From Heterobasidion occidentale (taxonomy: Eukaryota; Basidiomycota; Agaricomycetes; Russulales; Bondarzewiaceae), in contig JBCAQO010000039.1 in NCBI GenBank assembly GCA_039111635.1, positions 1 to 52,203 on the forward strand: a stretch of DNA of 52,203 bases, given 5' to 3'. The position numbers were made by a program, and so were the translations under genes. This document shows positions 41,299 through 52,203 of the stretch, piece by piece (the stretch's first letter is position 1; each line of letters begins with the position of its first letter). Under the pieces are notes generated by a model that did not search any database, was not told the origin of the DNA, and worked only from the letters and a program-made list of their open reading frames with translations.

Positions 41299-44200
41299 TC
41301 ACCCGGGTCTTGTCATAGTCTGGGTCCCACCTCGATGGCCCGACCTGCGTCGCTCAGAGTACTGATCGCGGTCATAATCGCGCTCGCCTCCCCTCTCCCT
41401 CGGCGGCGGCCCCTGGGTCCATCCTTTGTGCGCCGCGTGTCGGCTCTCATACCAATCCCTATCGCGATCCCGCCCCTCGTACCGCGCCCCTCCTCGCGAA
41501 GAGTCCCGCGGGTGCCCGCGCTCGCTGCTCTGGCCGCGGCCGCGCTGGTAGCCTCTGTCGTACTCACGCTCGTAACGGCGGTCCCGTCCCCGTTCGCGGC
41601 TCGTCGACCGCCTCGTCGATAATCGGTGAACGAGGACGTCGACGATGCTGAAAGCGGTGGCGGCTGCTGCGAAAGCTCGCCCGAGCTGGACCCATTAGGC
41701 CGCACCGGCGGATATGTGTATTGTGGCCCCAGAGGAGATGCCTTCAGTGAATTAAGACTGGAAGAAACGGCCCGAGACAGGTCGACGAGCGGCTTTGGTG
41801 GAAGATAAATGGCAGGAGGGCCTTGAGATTGAAGGCCATTCTGTAACGAGAAAGAGATGGGTCCGTGGTTGTTCTGGGCAGACGAGAAATTTGCAGGAGA
41901 AGACCATGTACTTTGATTTGGAGTTCCATTCGGAAGATAGCCTGATCTCATTGGAGTGGACTGATTGAACACATTCCGCTGTGCAAGGGCAGGAGCCTGA
42001 GGAGCGGGTGGAGCACCGATCCCGGCAGCGGCTAAGATGGCCTCGATCTTTGCGAGGTCAATTGGCGAGGAAGGTGGTATGGGGACTTGCATTGGTTCTT
42101 CTTTTATATAAATCGGAGCCTCAGAAGAACCTGTCGTAGCAGAAGGCCCAGGCGCAGGGGGCGGAGCAGGGGGTTGCATGGAAGAAGGCTTAGAAAGTTG
42201 CATAGGAGGTTGCATAGGGGGCGGTATAGACGGTTGCATAGGGGGCGGCATGGAAGGAGACTGGGGCGGTGGAGCCATCGTGGATGGGGTCCGTTTCAAA
42301 GATGGTAGAGAAGTCCCTGTAGGAGGCGACCTTTTTGGTGACTGGCTCGCTGCGTTTTTGGCTGCACGAATGGCAGCGAGCCTGCTCGGGAAAAGCTCGG
42401 GCTCGCCGTCCGGCTCGAGCTTGACTCTGACGGGCGCGGAAGCCGATGCCGTCTGGGCAGCGGGTTTGGCGGGAGGCGGGACAGGAGGCTTCTTGTGGAC
42501 AGGAGTTGCTTTTGCACTTGCTGGAGCATGCTGAGGCGGAATGACAGGTGAAAGTTGAGTAGAAGATGCTGGACTTTGTTTCACACTCTTGGATGTCTTC
42601 GTTGTCTTAGCGGACGCAGCTTTCGTTGTCGATTTGGTAGAAGACTTGACGGTCTGCGAAGTTCCGGTTTGGGAGGGTCGAGAAGCTGCGGTGCCGGAGG
42701 CGGAAGTCTTGGGCCTTCCTCTTGCTCGGGGCGCCCATTCTTCCCCTTCCTCCTCGGCATCGTCGTCGCTAGAAGCGATGCGCTTCCTCTTGATTGGAGG
42801 ATGCATGCTCGTGGACGGGGCAGGTACAGATGTAGCCGCAGGCTTGTCTCCCTTGCCATCACTCTTTAGGGATTCAGGCTTGACCTTGTTCTTGATGAAC
42901 TGGAAGAGAAGCTTGGTGACACGCGTGTTGGTACGGACATCCTTCTCCCTCGCGCGCACATCGGCCCTCATCTGTTCGATCGCGGATGAGAGCTGTGTGT
43001 ACGACAGATGTGTCCGGTGTGAGTATATGAGGACACCGATCATCACGAACTCGATAGGGGAGATCCGGCTCGGCTTGTGGAACGGCGGATTGTACTTTTT
43101 GTCTTTCGTCAGAGTCATGAAGATTCGGAAGGTGTCCAGCACCTCTTTTCGGAGCTCTGCCGGCACGGCAGTGGTGCGCTGCAACCATTTGTCGAGAGCC
43201 GGAGAGACGGGGGTGGTAAATGTCGGTAGCTTCTCGATCATGAAGACGATGGAAACCAAGCCTTGAAAATCCCGCCCTCGGGTTTGGCCCCAGTCAAGAG
43301 ATGCCCCGAAACCTTCTTCACCCAGAACTTGAGACTGAATTTCCCTGATAAAGGTGGGCCACGGCCCCGTGATAGCGGACATTCGTTCTATTGCGTGTAT
43401 GTCAGATATGAGTATAAGCGGCGAAGGGCATCAGAGACCCACCTGCGGGTGTTAAAGCTACACCAAGTTGAACTCGCTAGAAAATAATTAGAACATTTAC
43501 GTGCCAGAAGAACCGGTAAAGACAAACGATACCTGGAATATTTCTCGCTCTTGATCATCAGGAATATTGTCATATTCAACGCAAACAATCTGTTTATTGG
43601 CAAATGTTTGCTGTATACTCTTTGGAAGGCACGTTCTTCTCGTGGAACCGGCCTGTTTGTACCAGTACTTTTTGCCGCTCACCCTACAGGTCCGTCATTA
43701 GTCTGATGTAGATGAAGGGTCGGAATGTCTCACGAGTCTCGATCTGAAACAAGGTCAATATTAATGATAGTCAAGACATAGAGTTTGGAGCAGAGCGATC
43801 ATACTCACGTGGAATCTGTGGCAGAGTACATGATGATAGTCAAGCTGTGATAGGGAAAGAAGGGCCGAGAGTGACATACGAGACCATCCATAAACCTTTC
43901 CCGTTGTAAGGATCGTTTAGATGACCTTCTATGAGACAGAAATCGGAATTTTCGCTCACTTTTGTATAGATGTCAGTCGTTGCTTGCCGTCAATGCATGT
44001 ACGGGTCTCTGTCCCATCATCGGTTGTACTGACCGCTAAAAAGAGCTAGTGAACAGCTGCCATGGGAGTCTGACTGTTGGAAGCGGAATTCACTCACAGA
44101 AGATGACAGGGGGTATGTAGTAATTTCGGAAGATTGAGTCTATCAAGCCGATCTGCTTCGTCTCGGGCCACACAACATCTGTGGACAATACGTCGCGGGA

Positions 44201-44540
44201 TTTTCGCCATCGAGATCAGGGTAAACATGCATGGAAGTGGCTGACCTCGTTGATAATCAGGATCCAGATCAATGGAGCTCTCGAGGATCTGCTCTACACT
44301 CATATTAAGTCAACAATGCAGGACATCGCATCAGTGTCAAGAGGTACCATAGAGTGACCTGGCCGAGTACTGTGTATTGCGAGGCGGCCTGAGCTCCTGT
44401 TTGATGGTATACGTCTCCTTGGGCTTGGGGGCTTTGCTTAGAGTTTTGCCCTTCTTGGTGACCTGTGCTAGTGGAACATATGCGTCTTCGTCCGATGACA
44501 GATCGGTCAACTCCGAGTCATCGAAGTCAGAAAATGACAT
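41299..44540 (-). CDS. DUF262-domain protein with Pro-rich and RGG/RD-rich tail, ten exons
   Basis: Exons (minus): 44540-44348, 44293-44246, 44178-44098, 44035-43960, 43895-43880, 43815-43809, 43743-43734, 43683-43533, 43476-43443, 43387-41299; all phases agree. The N-terminus is acidic (MSFSDFDDSELTDLSSDED). The DUF262 domain shows ILESSIDLDPDYQRD, VWPETKQIGLIDSIFRN, CIDGKQRLTSI, the sequence IPHRDSVSGKKYWYK, NKQIVCVEYDNIPDDQERE and RVQLGVALTPAE. DUF262 is related to ParB/sulfiredoxin-like proteins and in bacteria occurs in defence proteins; its fungal role is unknown. The tail holds basic nuclear-type patches (PPIKRKRIASSDDD), repeated PPPMQP-type motifs and, after an apparent frameshift near 41600, an Arg/Gly/Asp/Tyr-rich end stopping at TGA 41299-41301. 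In the unshifted frame the stop is at 41313. Confidence 0.88.
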
Positions 44541-44741
44541 GGTGGGATGCTTGGGCGCGACGGTGTGCCACTGCCAGCACAAGGGATCTTTCGAGAGCAA
44601 GTAAACGGGAAGAAGAAGAAAATCGCGAGGAACCTTCACAAAAGCAGGCAGGACACTCACGTAACTAGCGCAACACGTGCTTTTGGCCGCGCGCGTCCTC
44701 GCGCCTGTGGCAAACTCGCTTTCTTTCTCTCCACGTCCGCC
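44541..44741. promoter_or_regulatory. Divergent promoter between the DUF262 and SMC2 genes
   Basis: Only 201 bp separate the two start codons (44540 minus, 44742 plus). There is no clear TATA. A GCGCGC-type element near 44690 and pyrimidine tracts near 44718-44735 (start side of SMC2) are visible. A shared bidirectional promoter is inferred. Confidence 0.6.
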
Positions 44742-47700
44742 ATGCGTATCGAGGAACTCGTGTTGGAAGGCTTCAAGTCATATCCAGTACGGACGCAAAT
44801 CACTGGCTGGGATTCCTCGTTCAATGCCATCACTGGTCTCAATGGATCTGGAAAGTCGAACATCCTCGACGCGATCTGCTTCGTGTTGGGCATCACCAAT
44901 ATGACCTCGGTACGTATAGACTCTGTATTATCCACAGTCCCTTCTGTCTACCCTAGAAAAGGCATAATTGCATCGTACCACTCTCACAGTAAGGGTATTT
45001 GAAGTGAACTACCGCGAATCGCCCAGCCCACTCAACAATTCCTCTGTCCAGGCTTCTCGTGGGAGACATATACTAAAGCATACGCTTCCTGTATCTCTAG
45101 ATGCGCGCGCAAAATCAACAAGACCTCATCTATAAACGTGGTCAGGCCGGTATCACGAAGGCTAGCGTCACAATCGTGTTCGACAACTCAGACAGAACGA
45201 TGAGTCCTGTGGGTTTGGAGAACTGCAAGCAGATCACGGTGACACGACAGGTATGTAGTCGTTTGTTTTAGCACTCAGTGTGATGTGATATGTGTCTGCA
45301 GATCGCACTCCCGAACATCTCGAAATATCTCCTCAACGGCCACAAGTCCCAGCAGCATACCATCCAAACCCTGTTCCAGAGCGTACAGCTCAACATTAAC
45401 AACCCCAACTTCTTGATTATGCAGGTCGGATCACGAAGGTTCGTCATACACACCTGTATCACGCGTTCTCGATTCACGATGTCAATAGGTTTTGAATATG
45501 CGACCGCAAGAAATTTTGGGTATGGTAGAGGAGGCAGCTGGGACGCGCATGTTCGAGGAGCGGAAAGACAAAGCTATAAAAACGATGGGAAAGAAAGAGA
45601 AACGCGTCGAGGAGATCACCTCTCTTTTACAAGAAGAAATCGCTCCGAAGCTTGACACCCTGCGGGCCGAAAAACGCTCCTTCCTGCAGTGGCAGAAAAC
45701 GTGTTCCGAGCTCGAGCGCATTGGCCGCCTGCTCCGCGCATGGGAGTGGACAGAATGCAACAAGCGCGTCGAAAACAAGCAGTCGGAGATTAAGGAGAAG
45801 GAGAAGGAGGCTGCGAAGAAAGAAAAGGAGAAGGGCCAGCTAGCGAAGGAGGGCGAGGCGGCAGAGCAAGATGCAGCATCGGTGCGGGCGCAGCGAGATA
45901 AAGAACTGAAGAAAGGCGGCAAGTTTAAAAAACTCGAGGAAGAGGTCGCAGAGCTCGAGAAGACGCTGGTTAAGGTCCGCACACAGGTGGAGATCAAGAA
46001 TGGGACGATCACGGACGAGGAGGGTAAGGTGGCGAAGCTGGAAGATGAGCAGAAAGAGGTGAGCCGTCTGCACTCGCTTGGTCTCTTTTGAAACTGAGTT
46101 TTTTTTTCGTCTCAGCTAGAGGATTCCCTAGCCCAGAAGAAGGCACAGGTGGCGGAGCTCGAAGCTTCGTACGGACAAGTGAAGGAGATGCACACGGCGA
46201 CGCAGAACGCGCTTTCTAACCTGGAGGACCTCCTGCAAACTCTGCTCACCGGCCTCACCAACAGCATCTCGAACACCACAGGCGGTGGGTACATGGGCCA
46301 GCTCGCGGATGCGAGAGCGCGCCTCGCACAAGCAACCGCAGAAGAGGAACAAAGTCGCGTGAAGCTTAGCATGAACCAGAAGGAACTCAAAGCGCTAGAG
46401 GCAAGATGGAAAGAGGTCGAGAGGGAGGCAGGCGACGGGGCAAAGAAAATTGAATCGTTGAAGTTGGAGGTGGAAAAGTATAGACGCAAGGTCAAAGACT
46501 GCGGATGGTCCGCTGAAAAGGAGCAGGAGCATGAAGCCGCGCTCCGAACTGCCAAGATGGAGTTGAGGCAAGCCACCGAGGTACGGCACCATTTATGTAC
46601 ATTTATCCTGACATTTTGAAAATCTGTGAACAGGAAAGAGACGCGGTGAAGCAGCGGCTTTCGCGGCTGGACTTCAACTACTCGCTCCCGTCTCCGAATT
46701 TCGATACGCGCAAAGTCAAGGGCCTTGTCGCGTCGCTGATCGAACTGCAGCAAAAAGACTACAACAAGTCGACCGCACTCGAGATTACCGCTGGTGCCAA
46801 ACTATACAACGTTGTCGTCGAAGATGAACGTGTCGGCACCGAGCTCCTACAGCGCGGCAAGCTGAAGCAGCGCGTCACGATCATTCCATTGAATAAGATC
46901 AGCACATATTCGCTACCTCCCCAGGTAATGCTTATAACCTCCCCGCAATGTCTCTAGCTCACAAAATTGCTTAGAAATTGAACGCAGCGTCGCGGCTCGC
47001 CCCAGGCAAAGTTCACCTAGCTCTCTCTCTCGTCGGCTACCCCGACGAGGTCGCCAACGCCATGGTGCACGTCTTTGGCAGCACTCTCATCTGTGATGAT
47101 GCCGAGTCGGCGAAACTCGTGACGTTCTCACGAGAAGTCGGCGGCGTGCGCTCAGGCTCGATGGCGATGTGTACGACCCTTCTGGCACCTTGAGTGGCGG
47201 GTCCGCGCCCAGCGGCAGTGGCCTGCTCGTCAACGTGCAGCAGCTCCTTGCCGTTGAGAAAAAGCTCACTCAAGCGAAAGAGCGGTGTGATGCGCTTGAG
47301 GCTGAGGAGCAAAGGGGGCAGCAAGTGCGGGCGAATTGGAGGCGGCTTATGGAAGGTCTCGAGATCAAGGAGCACGAGCTGCATCTACTAGAAGAGCAAA
47401 TTCAGGGGAGCAACGCTAACAGGGTACGCATGGAGCTCTAACTCGGAAGGGTGAGGCTGACAGCCCTTTGGGACATAGGTTGGCGCTCAAATGGAACAGC
47501 TGAGGAAAACCATCAGCGATCTAGAAGCGGCAGTCCAGAGCGCAAAGGACAAGCAAAAGGCTGAGAAGGCCGAATGTAAGAAGCTCGAGAAGGACATGGA
47601 TGAGTTCAAGAATAACAAAGAGGGCAAAACGGAAGAGCTCAAGGTCTGCCTATCTCGTCCTGGGTTGATATCAAGTTCCAAACAAAAAAATTGTTATAGG

Positions 47701-49318
47701 CGGATATCTTGAAACAGAAGGCTGCTTTGCAGAAGCAATCTGTCGTTGTCAAGACACGACAAAGGGATATGCAGACTGCCGCTCTTGAACTGGGTGTGTA
47801 CCGGATGAAACTCAAGCGAATAGACCAGCTGATGGCGCCATACAGAGCAGCTCGAAAAGGACATCAATAGCTCGATTCAAGCTGTTGAGGAAGCGAAAAG
47901 AGCCGTTCAGAAGCTCCATAAGGAGCTGGCAGCGCTTAATGACAGCGTTGCGAGCAGTGTCGTAAGCCTCTTTCATCTTTATAACATATGGCCGCGCGTA
48001 CCACCCCGACATCTGCTTGCAGGCCGCGCATGCCAAGGCCGAGGCCAAGCTGCTAGAAGAAAAGGCCACCCTGACACGGTTCGACACTGAGCTGCGCGAG
48101 CTCGAGGAGGCGATCAAAGCGAAAAAGCAAGCGGTTGTCGACGTCGAGCTGGTGCTCAAAAAGCTCGAGCACGACGTGCAGACGCTTGCCAAAGAGAAGG
48201 CTGGCGCGCTCACGAGCGTCTCGAACCTCGAGAAGCAGTATGATTGGATCGCGGAGGAGAGCCAGTGAGGATCTATCTTTTTTTCTTCCAAATGCGTGTG
48301 GTTCGCTAATGTGTCGTACAGTCTGTTCGGCAAAGCTGGCTCACAGTACGATTTCAAGTCGGTGGACATCGGCGCGCTGCGAGACAAGGCTACAGAACTT
48401 GAACAGCAGCAGCGCGGAATGAAGAAAAAAGTGAACCCGAAGGTGATCAACATGATCGACAGGTAATCGTCTCATTCATCCTTCCTTCTCGATGGAGCTG
48501 CCCAGTCTGATCCATCGATGCACAGTGTTGAGAAACGTGAAACGGCGCTGAACAAGATGCTCACAACAGTGATGAAGGACAAGGAAAAGATTGAGCAGAC
48601 AATTGAGGAGCTCGACCGGTACAAGCGCGACGCGCTGCAAAAAACATGGGAGAAAGTCAATGGGTGCGTCTTTCTCCCCCTTCTCCCCATATCTCCGCCC
48701 CCCTTTGATATAAACCCAGGCACTGATGCCTCTGTTTCTCTTCGGATAATCTAGCGATTTTGGCGACATCTTTGCAGAATTGCTCCCGGGCAATTTTGCG
48801 AAGCTGCAGCCGCCAGAGGGACAGGACCTCATGGACGGACTCGAGATTAAGATCCGGCTGGGCACCGTGTGGAAGCAGAGCCTGACAGAGCTGAGCGGCG
48901 GCCAACGGTATGTCTACTTTTTGTGCCTCTGGCTTCCATGATGCCCTGCCCCTGCCGTGTTCCTTACAGAATACTAACGGTCCGATTGCCTATCTCTCAC
49001 CCTTCCGAATTTCATTGGCACCACTCTAGCTCGCTCATCGCGCTCTCTCTCATCCTGGCGCTCCTGCAGTTCAAGCCAGCACCGGTCTACATCCTCGACG
49101 AAATCGACGCTGCGCTCGACCTGTCGCACACGCAGCACATCGGCACCCTCTTCCGCACGCGCTTCCGCGGCGCGCAGTTCATCGTTGTCTCGCTCAAGGA
49201 GGGCCTGTTCACGAACGCGAACGTGCTCTTCCGCACGCGCTTCCGCGATGGAACGAGTGTTGTCGAGCGCACGGCGCAGCGCAGCGCCAGCGCGTTGTAT
49301 GCGGCGGAACGCGGCTAG
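44742..49318 (+). CDS. SMC2: Condensin subunit SMC2, fifteen exons
   Basis: Exons: 44742-44909, 45101-45250, 45302-45438, 45489-46058, 46116-46580, 46634-46924, 46975-47423, 47479-47643, 47700-47793, 47846-47961, 48023-48264, 48322-48462, 48526-48663, 48755-48907, 49030-49318. The N-terminal ATPase half has the Walker [10 protein letters not shown] and the SMC2-type [14 protein letters not shown]; coiled coils flank a hinge ([34 protein letters not shown]); the C-terminal half has the signature LSGGQRSLIALS and Walker [16 protein letters not shown]2 pairs with SMC4 in condensin, which compacts mitotic chromosomes in the nucleus. Two lesions break the frame: one base short after FLIMQ (Q-loop, near 45424) and four bases short near 47157 after GGVRS. 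For an essential single-copy gene these look like sequence errors. Confidence 0.95.
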
Positions 49319-49793
49319 GACGGTGGCGAGACTGGGAAGCACCAGGCGCAGAGGCGGGGGCGGGCGGCGTAGAGCGCAGTGCGTCCGTAGGTAGCCGTGT
49401 GCTATGCTGTGATGTGCGAGTGCGAGCTCCGTGCTTCATGTTCTGTCGGGTTGCTGTGCTTTGTTGGTTGTTTGATTATTTTAAGTATATCCATAGTGTA
49501 CTGTAGCAGTATCAATAGCGTTCTTCAATACCCCTAGTCAGTTTCCACGGATTCTTTCTGGCCCTTTGCACCCTTTGATAGCATCTGAGGTAGTGGTCGG
49601 CCATCGGCGGTACTGACCTTGACGTCCAGATAAGCAACGAAAGAGCTGAACTCATTTGTTGCTCCAGTATCGAGCAGGGTGGCGGATGCCCGCCAGTGCA
49701 ACGGAACGCAATTGGCCACGTGGCCAGCGGGATGGCCAACCGTCAACGTCGCCTCGACGCCTCGTTCTGCTCTCCTTCCGCGCGCAACAGGCA
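49319..49793. other. Intergenic between SMC2 and KSH1
   Basis: Contains the SMC2 3' flank (T-rich with TATATCC near 49487) and the KSH1 5' leader. No gene is seen. Confidence 0.5.
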
Positions 49794-50456
49794 ATGGTAC
49801 GTCTCTCTTCCCACACAAATACCCTTCTCACCGTCTCCCGTTTCGCTCACTGCTCTGCTCTGCTCTCTGCGCTTCTGCTCATGACCCGTGGTGCCCACAG
49901 TCCGCGCTGTTCAACTTCCAGTCTCTCCTCCTAGTCGTCCTTCTGCTCGTCTGCACCTGCACCTACGCACGCGCCGTCGCCCCACGCCTCATCGACAGGA
50001 ACAAGGACGGGTCCGTCATTCTCATCCTTTCGTCTTGTTTCGTCCTCCCTCCCCCCACCGTCCAGTTTGCGTGCTGTCGTCATTCTCTTGTTCTGGCCTC
50101 GTTTCGTTACATCATGTTTCGCTTCGCTAGCTCGTCCAACTAACATGTGCGCGCGCTGTACAGGTTCCTAGGACTCTTCTTCATGTCGGCGCGCATCGGT
50201 GCGTCGTCTCGTCTCCTTTTGTTCGCGGCCCTAGACGGCTGACGTTTCCGACCCGCCTACTTTCGACCATCTCTTCGACCCTCGTCCACGCATCCGTCCG
50301 TATGGCTTGCTGTGCATACATATACACTCTCACACTGTCGATTGGACGTGTGCGACGCGCATATATGCGGCCATGACATGACACGCAGGTGAGCGCCTAT
50401 CGCCTTACGTCGCCCTCGCCTGCGTCGCCATGGCCGTGCGCATCCTCGTCCAATGA
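49794..50456 (+). CDS. KSH1: Kish/TMEM167 family protein (Ksh1), four exons
   Basis: Exons: 49794-49796, 49901-50010, 50164-50198, 50389-50456, giving 71 residues, the normal length of the family. Exon 1 is just the ATG, followed directly by a GTACGT donor. The protein has a first transmembrane segment ([19 protein letters not shown]), the family loop [14 protein letters not shown], then [20 protein letters not shown] forming the second hydrophobic segment. Kish proteins are small Golgi/early secretory pathway membrane proteins required for constitutive secretion. All splice junctions are GT-AG and phases agree. No stop precedes the end at TGA 50454-50456. Confidence 0.93.
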
Positions 50457-52203
50457 TCCGCCTCCGACCCGACCCATCTACCCTCATCTCTTAACCCGCT
50501 CCTGTCTCCGACCCGCTCCCGCTCCCGACCCTCGCTCCCGACCCTCGCTCCCGACCCCTGTTCCCCCCACACGCCCACCCGTCTTCTCCGCGCAGCACAA
50601 ATCCCTCCGCATCATGCCCCAGCGTCATCTACTGTCGCCCATTCCCTGAACCGTCGGGGCCGCCGGCTGACATCTTCTAGTCGACAACCACGCTCATCCG
50701 TCGCATACCCCGCTCCGCCGCTTCTCATCGTCCCGCCCCGTGCTGTGCCGTGCCGTAGCACCATATCCCACTCCACGATGTACATTACACGCCGGCTCTG
50801 CTCTCATTTGTCTCTTTCGTTCGGCTAGAGGCGTGATGTGTGACGGGAGACGTCCAAGCCCTCCGGGCCGTTTGTGAGTGCCGTTATTGCCTTTTAGTTT
50901 AATGGGTAGAGTCCGTGTATGCGCATACATGAGGTCTAATATCGATTTCTGTGCGTTTGTCGGAGGATGGAGGGACGTACCGCCGATGTCGTTGTGCGTC
51001 GGGGAGCCTTTGAGCCTGCAGCCTGCGGTGTTCGATTTTCCGCGACGATCCCGTCCTTCCGTTTTCACGCACCTGTTTTTTTTTCTTTTTCTTTCTCTCG
51101 TGTTCTCTGAGCGCTGCTCTCTCTTTCTCCCCATCTTGGACTTCCTTGGCGCCCCGTTTGGTCCAGCTCGGTGTCTGCGGACTCGCGCAGACTCGCGCCT
51201 TGGCCGTCCTCGGTCGATCGCGCCACGGCGATTGGCCACTTTAATTGACGACGACAATGCTTGGGCACTCTTGATCGTTGACGTTGAGCTTAAAAGCTTA
51301 TTTTGTGCGCAGCGAATGCTAAGCGTGTTCTTGGCCTTGGCCAGATCTACTTAGGGGTCGCCCTTTCGACTCGACGGGCGTGCGTGCTGGCTGTATTGGT
51401 TGGCCATTGTTCATTGACTTGTTCGGACATTGGCGACATGAATGGCGCAGGGGTAGCAGGGGTGGCCACGGCTTCGCCGTCGGCCGCCGTCGCGATCGCG
51501 GGCTGCATGTGGTTGCGCACCGTGCGCGATGTTGAGCGGCAGAGAGCTCGACGGAATCATGGCGTGCGGGACACCGTCGGCCGATCGCCTGCCGGACGGC
51601 CACCTGCAGGAGCCTACAGGCCTTCAGGAGATCGCGCGCCTGCGCTCGCCCCGTGGCTCCTCCCGGGACTAACAGGACCATGTGGTGCAGACAGGGCGCT
51701 CCTCCCTTTTTCGCTCGCTCCTTTCTTACTCCCTCTTGGAGATGAATCGTGCTGTGCGTGCGCAGCAGCTGCAGGTGGGCGAAACAGCGACGACGACAGG
51801 TTGCGACGGGTCGCGATAAGTGTCGAATCTTGGACTTACGGCCTTTTGGATTTGGACGTCGTGTTGGTGGTGGTTGGTTATTTCGGGAGGTTTTTTTTTG
51901 TTCTGGGTTGCGTCGTGACGCGTGATGGATGATGGTGGCGCGAGCGGGAGCTGAGACGGTCGTCGATCGTCGAGTCTCAGAAGTCGGCCCATCAAGGAAC
52001 CCGTGTTCATCGCTCTTCTACTCATAATTCTTTAAGCTTCGAGCTTCGAGACTGCTTCGAGCATGGCTATTTGGTTTGGGCGACTTGCTCATCGGGCACG
52101 AACAGACATGAGCGCGGCGGATAGACACGCACCACGCACACGGCGCCCCCTTTCTACCGTCCTTCCGTGCCTAGAGCGAGCCCCTCCCTCGTCCGCAATC
52201 GCA
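50457..52203. other. 1.7 kb without a recognised gene
   Basis: It begins with the KSH1 3' flank and a short imperfect repeat of a 13-nt unit CTCCCGACCCTCG at about 50507-50559. Further on there are pyrimidine tracts (51075-51125) and several GC-rich frames up to 209 codons (51303-51932, plus) whose products have no recognisable domain. This could be a long leader or promoter of a gene beyond the window. Confidence 0.35.

Noticed and set aside
50886..50960. tRNA-like D-arm (TAGTTTAATGGGTAGAG) in the right-hand intergenic region
   Set aside because: No B-box, T-arm or acceptor stem follows at the right distance; the following palindrome TGTATGCGCATACA does not fit an anticodon arm.
51303..51932. 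209-codon open frame on the plus strand
   Set aside because: GC-rich low-complexity translation, no domain, no splice context and a competing minus-strand frame; more likely chance.

Overview
The window is nuclear DNA of a filamentous fungus, almost certainly a basidiomycete (Agaricomycetes). The host genes are densely split by roughly 40-90 nt GT-AG introns, and they include DUF6534 membrane-protein and fungal DUF262 genes of the basidiomycete type. The left 30 kb is filled with nested LTR retrotransposons. No tool was run; every call rests on reading the sequence and its translations.

Transposon part (1-30167). Family A is a chromodomain Ty3/gypsy element present twice in inverted orientation. 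Copy A1 (+, 1-6954) is cut by the window start and ends in an 834-bp LTR. Copy A2 (-, 16460-26852) is complete, with both LTRs and a 5-bp target duplication GATGA. A1 sits inside the protease region of a second gypsy element, B (+, 6955 to about 12001). Downstream lies an unusual array (12210-14913): 16 copies of a ~20-nt motif alternating with mostly unique hairpins, split by a solo LTR (family C, 12696-13775, 4-bp duplication ACGA). Family D LTRs follow: a 3' LTR with a polypurine tract at 15727-16317, an inverted copy at 26929-28621 broken by another family C LTR, and a truncated copy at 29664-30167. A diverged family C LTR lies at 28663-29653. Families A and D show the same self-priming layout: a 10-nt complement to the predicted transcript 5' end lies 2 nt inside the LTR. 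Elements A and B both carry an extra reading frame after pol, each preceded by a TATA box; in family A it ends in a zinc knuckle.

Host-gene part (31490-52203), in order: a DUF6534 multi-pass membrane protein (+); an unrecognised protein (-); an F-box protein (+, 5 exons); a secreted six-hairpin glycosidase-like enzyme (-, 6 exons); a DUF262 protein (-, 10 exons including consecutive micro-exons of 16, 7 and 10 nt); the condensin subunit SMC2 (+, 15 exons), divergent from the DUF262 gene across 201 bp; and the Golgi protein Kish/KSH1 (+, 4 exons, the first consisting of the ATG alone). The right-hand 1.7 kb shows no recognisable gene.

Several genes that should be intact, SMC2 above all, carry isolated 1- or 4-nt indels, and the two family A copies differ by many homopolymer-length changes. 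Part of the apparent frameshifting may therefore be sequencing error. Lesions shared by both family A copies are more likely real.
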